This document shows, one piece after another, positions 16,474 to 21,745 of a stretch of 21,745 bases of DNA. Each line of letters opens with the position of its first letter. The stretch's first letter is position 1. Below the pieces are notes generated by a model that saw nothing but the letters and a program-made list of their open reading frames with translations, did not search any database and was not told the DNA's origin. A program made the translations under genes and the position numbers. The DNA is from Gammaproteobacteria bacterium (lineage in GTDB: Bacteria > Pseudomonadota > Gammaproteobacteria > SZUA-152), in contig JAUWVK010000010.1 of assembly GCA_030617485.1 (NCBI GenBank), forward strand, positions 1 through 21,745. The letters run 5' to 3'.

Positions 16474-18345
16474 TTAACTAAACTCATCAACTTTGTGGCC
16501 AGCCATTGCTTTTTTAATGCTGGTATCCATTCGGCGTGCAGCAAAATCCGTACTGGTCTTATTCAATTCTTCGATCGCGTACTTGATCCGGCGTGGGTCA
16601 GCGCCATCTCGAACTTCATGCAGCATCTTAACCGCCGCTTCAATCAATTTTCGCTCATTGTTTACGAGCAACTGACCATCTGCCTCAACAGCCGCTTCCA
16701 CTGATTCTAGTATTCGATCAGCCTCAACCTGTTGCTCTCGTAAAGTCCGTGACATCACATCTTCCTGTGCATGATCCATTGAATCTCGCAACATAGAAGC
16801 AATTTCAGTATCAGACAACCCAAAGGAAGGCTTCACCTGCACGGTACTTTCAACACCCGAAATTTGTTCCCGCGCCGTAACTGACAACAAACCATCTGCG
16901 TCAACCTGAAAAGTAACACGTATGTGTGCAGCACCTGCTGTCATCGGGGGAATGCCCCGTAATTCAAATCGCGCCAACGAACGACAGTCACTTACCAACT
17001 CTCGCTCACCTTGCAATACGTGCACAGCTAACGCAGTTTGACCATCTTTAAATGTTGTAAAATCCTGTGCTTTTGCAGAAGGAATAGTGGTATTACGAGA
17101 AATTATTTTTTCTACTAACCCACCCATGGTTTCAATACCCAACGATAAAGGGATAACATCCAGCAACAACATTTCATCGTCTGGTTTATTACCCACCAGA
17201 ATATCAGCCTGAATAGCCGCACCAACAGCAACAACCTTATCAGGATCTATGTCTACCATAGGTTCACACTGAAAGAATTCTCCAACCAGTTCGCGCACCC
17301 TGGGGGAACGTGTAGAACCGCCCACCATCACAACATCTTCTATTTCGCTTACATCTACCCCAGCATCTCGGAGCGCACGCTTGCATGGAGATAAAGTCTG
17401 ATTTATCAAAGGATCAATAATTTCATACAGTTGACTGCGGGATAACTCACCTTCCCAACAATCACCATCAGGACAGGGGATGGAGATAGCAACGGATTCT
17501 TCAACTGATAAGGTTTCTTTAGCGCGACATGCTTCAGCAAGAATTGCGCGTGACTGGCTATCAGATACAGCCTCTTTCATTACGGCTTGTTCATACATCC
17601 ATTCGCCAATCGCGTGATCAATATCATCACCACCTAAAGCGGTGTTGCCAGCCGTAGCCATCACTTCAAAAACACCACGGTTAAGATGCAAAATTGATAT
17701 ATCGAATGTACCTCCACCAAGATCATAAACGACATGAATGCCTTCTGAGCCACGATCCAGGCCATAAGCAACCGCAGCAGCAGTGGGCTCGTTAAGTAGC
17801 CTTAAAACATTCAAGCCCGCTAACTGGGCAGAATCTTTTGTGGCCTGGCGTTGAGCATCGTCAAAATAAGCTGGAACGGTAACAACAACCCCTGTCAGCT
17901 CACCGCCCAGACTATTTTCTGCGCGCTGTTTCAATACTTTTAAAATTTCCGCCGAAATCTCAACAGGAGTAACATCACCACCTAGCGTTCTTATTCGTGG
18001 GACAGATGCTTCACTGTCCACAAAGTCGTATTCTTTCCAGGAACACTGTTTACAAATATCTGCAAGTCCCCTGCCCAAATAACGCTTAACCGAAACAATA
18101 GTATTACGAGGATCTTCAATGGATGATTGTTTAGCCACCGAACCAACCTGGGGTGATTCACCCTCACGGTAACGCACAACTGAGGCTAATAAATGATTAC
18201 CATCAAGACCGGGGAGCGTTTCTGACTTACCACTGCGTACTGTGGCAACCAGAGAATTGGTTGTTCCAAGGTCAATCCCCGCAGCCAGCTTTCGCTGATG
18301 TGGCGTAGCGGTCTGACCTGGTTCGCTTATTTGAAGTAATGCCAT
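16474..18345 (-). CDS. hscA: Hsp70-type chaperone HscA for iron-sulfur assembly
   Basis: A 623-residue specialised Hsp70 that releases clusters from IscU by recognising its LPPVK motif. The N-terminus [11 protein letters not shown] is characteristic of HscA. ATPase motifs are GIDLGTTNS (23-31), [14 protein letters not shown] (157-170), DLGGGTFD (208-215) and [11 protein letters not shown]. The interdomain linker is in [13 protein letters not shown], and the substrate-binding domain follows. The start is ATG at 18345. It follows hscB by 95 bp, a spacer containing an 11-bp sequence repeated with a 13-bp period just upstream of the start. Confidence 0.98.
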   Translation of the reverse strand: MALLQISEPGQTATPHQRKLAAGIDLGTTNSLVATVRSGKSETLPGLDGNHLLASVVRYREGESPQVGSVAKQSSIEDPRNTIVSVKRYLGRGLADICKQCSWKEYDFVDSEASVPRIRTLGGDVTPVEISAEILKVLKQRAENSLGGELTGVVVTVPAYFDDAQRQATKDSAQLAGLNVLRLLNEPTAAAVAYGLDRGSEGIHVVYDLGGGTFDISILHLNRGVFEVMATAGNTALGGDDIDHAIGEWMYEQAVMKEAVSDSQSRAILAEACRAKETLSVEESVAISIPCPDGDCWEGELSRSQLYEIIDPLINQTLSPCKRALRDAGVDVSEIEDVVMVGGSTRSPRVRELVGEFFQCEPMVDIDPDKVVAVGAAIQADILVGNKPDDEMLLLDVIPLSLGIETMGGLVEKIISRNTTIPSAKAQDFTTFKDGQTALAVHVLQGERELVSDCRSLARFELRGIPPMTAGAAHIRVTFQVDADGLLSVTAREQISGVESTVQVKPSFGLSDTEIASMLRDSMDHAQEDVMSRTLREQQVEADRILESVEAAVEADGQLLVNNERKLIEAAVKMLHEVRDGADPRRIKYAIEELNKTSTDFAARRMDTSIKKAMAGHKVDEFS

Positions 18346-18353
18346 ATTGCCTG

Positions 18354-18377
18354 GTATCTTAAATTAGTATCTTAAAT
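18354..18377. repeat. 11-bp direct repeat with 13-bp period before hscA
   Basis: GTATCTTAAAT occurs at 18354-18364 and again at 18367-18377. The repeats begin nine bases upstream of the hscA start codon, so one copy covers the leader just ahead of hscA. It may be a local duplication. It is short, and no function is evident. Confidence 0.75.
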
Positions 18378-18440
18378 CTGGTTCTTTAATTCGTTGTAGT
18401 TTTCCGGCTTTTCCTTAATAAACAGGAAATAACCAGAAAG

Positions 18441-18986
18441 TCAGTAAACGTCTAAATCATCATCCAGCGCATCAGTCTCTTGTTCCAGTTTTCGGAAGAA
18501 CTGCAATTTTCTCGTTAAATCTCTAGCTTTCTCTAATGATGCATCATTATTATCTGTAAAAAGAATCGCCAATTCTTCCGTGATCTCTTTAATTCTTGCG
18601 ACAATATCGCTGGTTATTTTTTGTAATTGTTGATGTGGATCAGTACTATCTTTCACATCAGCCAAACGTTCGCGCAATTCCATCTGTTCCATCAAGAACA
18701 CGCCATCAAAAGCTGTGTCCAGGTCATTCAATTCAACGCCACGCAATTCCAGCAGATAACGCCCTCTTGCAAGCGGGTCTTTCAACGTCTGAAAACCCTC
18801 ATTTATACGGGCTGCCATCTGCACAGATAAAAGCCGCTCTGATCCAGCGGCGTTGGCAAATCGATCAGGATGCACAGTTCGCTGCAGCGTACGATAGCGT
18901 TCGGTTAATATTTTACGATCGATATCGAAAGATACCGGCATATCAAAAAGTGCAAAATAATTGCTAGAAAGATTCGCCGATTGCAT
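18441..18986 (-). CDS. hscB: J-domain co-chaperone HscB
   Basis: A 181-residue protein with an N-terminal J domain (NYFALFDMPVSFDID) carrying the H39-P40-D41 motif (VHPDRF), which stimulates the HscA ATPase. The C-terminal helical domain (about 85-172) docks IscU. Typical HscB residues include INEGFQTLKDPLARGRYLLEL. Length is close to that of E. coli HscB. The start is ATG at 18986, 31 bp after iscA. Confidence 0.96.
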   Translation of the reverse strand: MQSANLSSNYFALFDMPVSFDIDRKILTERYRTLQRTVHPDRFANAAGSERLLSVQMAARINEGFQTLKDPLARGRYLLELRGVELNDLDTAFDGVFLMEQMELRERLADVKDSTDPHQQLQKITSDIVARIKEITEELAILFTDNNDASLEKARDLTRKLQFFRKLEQETDALDDDLDVY

Positions 18987-19017
18987 GCTAGAAATAAAAC
19001 CGTTTAGATATTAGGAA

Positions 19018-19341
19018 TCACACCGTGAAACTTTCGCCACAACCACAGCTGTCTTTGACATTCGGATTATTAAATTTGAATCCCTCATTCAAACCTTCCT
19101 TCGTAAAATCCACCTCAGTACCATCAAGATAAATCAGGCTCTTTGGATCAATCAGTACTTTTACGCCTTTATCCTCAAAAACATTATCATCATCATCGAT
19201 TTCATCAGCGAACTCAATAATGTATGCCATACCCGAACAACCCGTAGTCTTAACGCCGAGACGCAGCCCAACACCCTTGCCTCTATTATCAAGAAAAGAC
19301 TTAATTCTATCCGCGGCTGATTCCGTCAATGTAATCGTCAT
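19018..19341 (-). CDS. iscA: A-type iron-sulfur carrier IscA
   Basis: A 107-residue A-type carrier that accepts clusters or iron and passes them to target enzymes. Its three conserved cysteines are Cys35 (TTGCSG), Cys99 and Cys101 (DSCGCGESF), the same numbering as E. coli IscA. The N-terminus ([15 protein letters not shown]) is standard. The start is ATG at 19341, 50 bp after iscU. Confidence 0.97.
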   Translation of the reverse strand: MTITLTESAADRIKSFLDNRGKGVGLRLGVKTTGCSGMAYIIEFADEIDDDDNVFEDKGVKVLIDPKSLIYLDGTEVDFTKEGLNEGFKFNNPNVKDSCGCGESFTV

Positions 19342-19391
19342 GATAAATACTTCTTTAATTTTTACGGTCTAATTTTTTACCAATAAACAAT

Positions 19392-19796
19392 CTATGCGGC
19401 CTCGTTGGAATTTTTGCCACTTGCTTTGCCGCGGTAGTCTTCAATAGCAGCTTTGATGGCATCTTCAGCCAACACTGAGCAATGAATCTTTACTGGTGGT
19501 AATGCCAGTTCTTCAGCAAGCTCCGTGTTTTTTATCTGTCCTGCTTCATCAAGGGTTTTACCTTTAACCCACTCTGTCAATAGTGAGCTGGATGCAATAG
19601 CTGAACCGCAACCATAGGTTTTAAAGCGCGCATCTTCAATCACACCATCATCGCTGACCTTAATTTGCAAACGCATCACATCACCACAGGCAGGCGCGCC
19701 GACCATACCGGTACCGACTGAGGGGTCATCTTTTTCCATAGTGCCCACGTTACGTGGGTTTTCGTAGTGATCTAAAACTTTATCGCTGTATGCCAT
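19392..19796 (-). CDS. iscU: Iron-sulfur cluster scaffold IscU
   Basis: A 134-residue scaffold on which IscS-derived sulfur and iron form [2Fe-2S] clusters. Ligand residues are Cys37 and Asp39 (APACGD), Cys63 (YGCGSA), and His105 and Cys106 (KIHCSV). The HscA recognition motif LPPVK is at 99-103. The start is ATG at 19796. GAGG and AGGTG lie upstream, with a perfect hairpin directly before GAGG. It follows iscS by 75 bp. Confidence 0.98.
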   Translation of the reverse strand: MAYSDKVLDHYENPRNVGTMEKDDPSVGTGMVGAPACGDVMRLQIKVSDDGVIEDARFKTYGCGSAIASSSLLTEWVKGKTLDEAGQIKNTELAEELALPPVKIHCSVLAEDAIKAAIEDYRGKASGKNSNEAA

Positions 19797-19810
19797 GTTG
19801 CACCTGCCTC

Positions 19811-19827
19811 ACAGTCATATTGACTGT
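19811..19827 (-). promoter_or_regulatory. Perfect stem-loop abutting the iscU ribosome site
   Basis: ACAGTCA pairs with TGACTGT around a three-base TAT loop, and GAGG of the iscU leader (19807-19810) begins immediately after it. It could tune iscU translation or protect the transcript end. In E. coli the iscS-iscU junction is the site where the RyhB small RNA acts, so control at this junction has precedent. The role here is inference. Confidence 0.5.
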
Positions 19828-19871
19828 TACTTAGTTAAATAGGTTTTGTACTTCTACAACCAGTAAAATAC

Positions 19872-21098
19872 TTAGTGTGCCGCCCACTTCACCTGTGAAA
19901 GATCTATACCGTCCTTATACATATCCCACAGCGGAGAAAGTTCGCGTAACTTCCCAATAGCCTCACGCACGTGTGATATCACGTAATCAACTTCTTCTTC
20001 CGTAGTGAAGCGACCAATACTAAAACGAATCGAACTATGCGCCAGCTCATCATTACGACCTAAAGCCCGCAGCACATATGAAGGTTCCAGACTCGCCGAT
20101 GTACAGGCCGAACCTGAAGAAACCGCCATGTCCTTCAATGCCATGATGAGGGATTCGCCCTCAACATAGTTAAAACTAATATTAAAGATGTTTGGGACGC
20201 TATGTGCCATATCCCCGTTGATATACACCTCTTCAAGATCCTTCAACCCATCAAATAAACGATCACGCAAAGTGGCGATTCGGGCCTCATCTTTTGCCAT
20301 GTCTTCTTTAGCAACTCGAAAAGCTTCACCCATACCAACAATCTGATGGGTCGCAAGCGTACCTGAACGCATACCGCGCTCATGACCACCACCGTGCATT
20401 TGCGCCTCCAGACGTATTCTGGGTTTACGACGAACATAAAGTGCACCCATACCCTTGGGGCCATAAATTTTATGGGCAGAAAAAGACATGAGATCAACTT
20501 TTAGCTCAGACAAATCAATTTTTGTTTTGCCAGCACTTTGCGCAGCATCAACGTGAAAAATGATGCCCTTCGATCTAGCCAACTCACCAATAGCGGCAAT
20601 ATCCTGAATCACACCCAACTCATTATTTACGTGCATAATGGAAATAAGAACGGTGTCATCACGAATAGCATCTTCCAGTTTTCCCAGATCAATCAGGCCG
20701 GTTGGCTCGGGATCCAGATAAGTAACCTCATAACCTTCGCGCTCCAACTGACGACAACTGTCCAGCACAGCTTTGTGCTCGGTTTTACTGGTAATAATGT
20801 GTTTGCCCTTTTTATGATAAAAGTGCGCAGCACCTTTAATGGCAAGATTGTCAGACTCAGTGGCGCCAGAAGTCCAGATGATTTCTTTAGGATTGGCGTT
20901 GACCAATGCCGCTACGTTTTTACGCGCCTCTTCCACCGCAGCCTCTGCATTCCAGCCATAAGGGTGAGAACGTGAAGCCGGATTACCAAACTCACCGTCT
21001 GGCGTCATATATTCCATCATTTTTTTCGCGACACGAGGATCCATCGGCGTGGTAGCCGCGTAGTCCATGTATATGGGTCGCTTGTTGCTTATTGTCAT
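19872..21098 (-). CDS. iscS: Cysteine desulfurase IscS
   Basis: A 408-residue PLP enzyme that takes sulfur from cysteine as a persulfide and delivers it to IscU and other acceptors. Key residues are His108 (TEHKAV), the PLP lysine Lys210 ([12 protein letters not shown]) and the catalytic Cys332 ([14 protein letters not shown]). The C-terminus, SQVKWAAH, is the IscU-docking tail of true IscS. Length is close to that of E. coli IscS. The start is ATG at 21098. It is preceded, 58 bp away, by a second cysteine-desulfurase gene on the same strand, and no iscR is seen between them. Confidence 0.98.
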   Translation of the reverse strand: MTISNKRPIYMDYAATTPMDPRVAKKMMEYMTPDGEFGNPASRSHPYGWNAEAAVEEARKNVAALVNANPKEIIWTSGATESDNLAIKGAAHFYHKKGKHIITSKTEHKAVLDSCRQLEREGYEVTYLDPEPTGLIDLGKLEDAIRDDTVLISIMHVNNELGVIQDIAAIGELARSKGIIFHVDAAQSAGKTKIDLSELKVDLMSFSAHKIYGPKGMGALYVRRKPRIRLEAQMHGGGHERGMRSGTLATHQIVGMGEAFRVAKEDMAKDEARIATLRDRLFDGLKDLEEVYINGDMAHSVPNIFNISFNYVEGESLIMALKDMAVSSGSACTSASLEPSYVLRALGRNDELAHSSIRFSIGRFTTEEEVDYVISHVREAIGKLRELSPLWDMYKDGIDLSQVKWAAH

Positions 21099-21156
21099 TT
21101 ACTGATTACCCTAAATTTATTTTCTGATTCGTTAGAATGATTTATGCCATCTGGGC

Positions 21157-21745
21157 TTAAGCCACAGCGCCAAAACTCTGTAATATCTGTATTTGTTCTT
21201 TCAGGCACTTAGCAAAATGATTTATCTCATCACGCGACGACTCTTTACCTGTACTAACCCTAACTGCGCCACGAGCCAACCCAACATCAATCCCCATCGC
21301 TAACAAAACATGACTAGGTTCAACATCTCCTGTGCCGCAGGCTGAGCCACTGGAAACCGCTAAACCTGCCTGATCCAGTGCCATCAACAAGGTTTCACCA
21401 TCCAAACCCGGCACTGAAAAAAATGTAGTATTGGGTAAACGTTCTGCCTGTTGCCCAAAAATTTTCAGCCCAGGAATATCGGTTATCAACTGTTCTTCCA
21501 GATACGCCTGTAATTCACGCATGTGTTTTTGGCGTTCCGCCAGCTCATTTACTGCCAACTCTGATGCCTTACCAAAACCCACAATGGCTGCGACGTTTTC
21601 TGTACCGGCTCGCCGACCTTTTTCATGACCACCGCCATGAAGCAACGGTTCCATGTCCACAGCCTTGTCAACGATCAACGCACCTGCACCTTTCGGTCCA
21701 TAAATCTTATGTGCCGACAGACTCATTAAATGTGCACTACTGGCC
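21157..21745 (-). CDS. Second cysteine desulfurase (NifS/IscS-like), 5' end outside window
   Basis: This is the C-terminal part, about 195 residues, of a class V aminotransferase-fold PLP enzyme. The reading frame stays open to the window edge. An internal Met lies at the [13 protein letters not shown] block, which contains the PLP lysine, so it is not the start. Further family blocks are HGGGHEKGRRAGTENVAAIVGFG and the active-site SSGSACGTGDVEPSHVLLAMG with the catalytic Cys. The GRRAGTEN form, together with the GTG residues after the Cys, differs from IscS ([13 protein letters not shown]) and is closer to NifS-like desulfurases. It lacks the IscS-type C-terminal IscU-docking tail. Its position directly before iscS suggests that it is part of the same operon. 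Confidence 0.9.
   Translation of the reverse strand, partial: ASSAHLMSLSAHKIYGPKGAGALIVDKAVDMEPLLHGGGHEKGRRAGTENVAAIVGFGKASELAVNELAERQKHMRELQAYLEEQLITDIPGLKIFGQQAERLPNTTFFSVPGLDGETLLMALDQAGLAVSSGSACGTGDVEPSHVLLAMGIDVGLARGAVRVSTGKESSRDEINHFAKCLKEQIQILQSFGAVA

Noticed and set aside
20538..20975. A 145-codon frame antisense to iscS
   Set aside because: It lies entirely inside iscS, shows no domain pattern and has no supporting ribosome site.
21157..21726. A complete 189-residue protein starting at the Met before SLSAHK
   Set aside because: The Met lies inside the PLP-lysine block, and the frame continues without a stop to the window end, so this is a truncated view of a full desulfurase.
1..21745. 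CRISPR arrays, insertion sequences, rRNA or tRNA genes
   Set aside because: No regularly spaced repeats beyond the short tandem units, no transposase frames and no structural RNA signatures were seen.

Overview
The window looks like chromosomal DNA of a gammaproteobacterium. The minus strand carries, in transcription order, a cysteine desulfurase cut by the window edge, then iscS-iscU-iscA-hscB-hscA-fdx-iscX, a strong intrinsic terminator, and then ndk-rlmN-pilW-rodZ-ispG-hisS-yfgM-bamB-der. This order, with HscBA, IscX, YfgM, BamB and RodZ, is typical of Gammaproteobacteria. PilW implies type IV pili. Composition is AT-leaning, and several genes start with GTG or TTG. I cannot name a genus.

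Layout. Positions 22-1531 (minus): a DsrE-family protein and an MscS-type mechanosensitive channel. Positions 1532-1976: a 445-bp gap with one weak hairpin and no recognisable gene. Positions 1977-5530 (plus): a compact five-gene unit of exported TlpA-like thioredoxin, a small DUF4266 lipoprotein ending in a Gly/Cys tail, a DUF3570 predicted outer-membrane beta-barrel, a HIT-domain protein and an ApbE-family FMN transferase. Positions 5531-5693: a spacer with a 13-bp tandem repeat. Positions 5694-6407 (plus): a FixJ/NarL-type response regulator with no kinase in view, convergent with der. Positions 6419-15634 (minus): the ndk-to-der housekeeping block, which covers nucleotide balance, rRNA/tRNA methylation, pilus assembly, cell shape, isoprenoid synthesis, histidyl-tRNA charging, envelope biogenesis and ribosome assembly. 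Positions 15848 to the end (minus): the isc iron-sulfur assembly operon. Its products plausibly serve nearby Fe-S enzymes such as RlmN and IspG.

The most interesting part is the TlpA/DUF4266/DUF3570/HIT/ApbE unit. The DUF3570 protein carries a D-A-L-T-G-A-S heptapeptide that fits the consensus at which ApbE enzymes attach FMN to Thr/Ser. The gene pair therefore suggests a flavinylated outer-membrane protein working with a Cys-tailed lipoprotein and a thioredoxin. The ApbE itself is unusual: it has no signal peptide, and a Gly sits where a metal-binding Asp is normally found. The role of the unit is inference.
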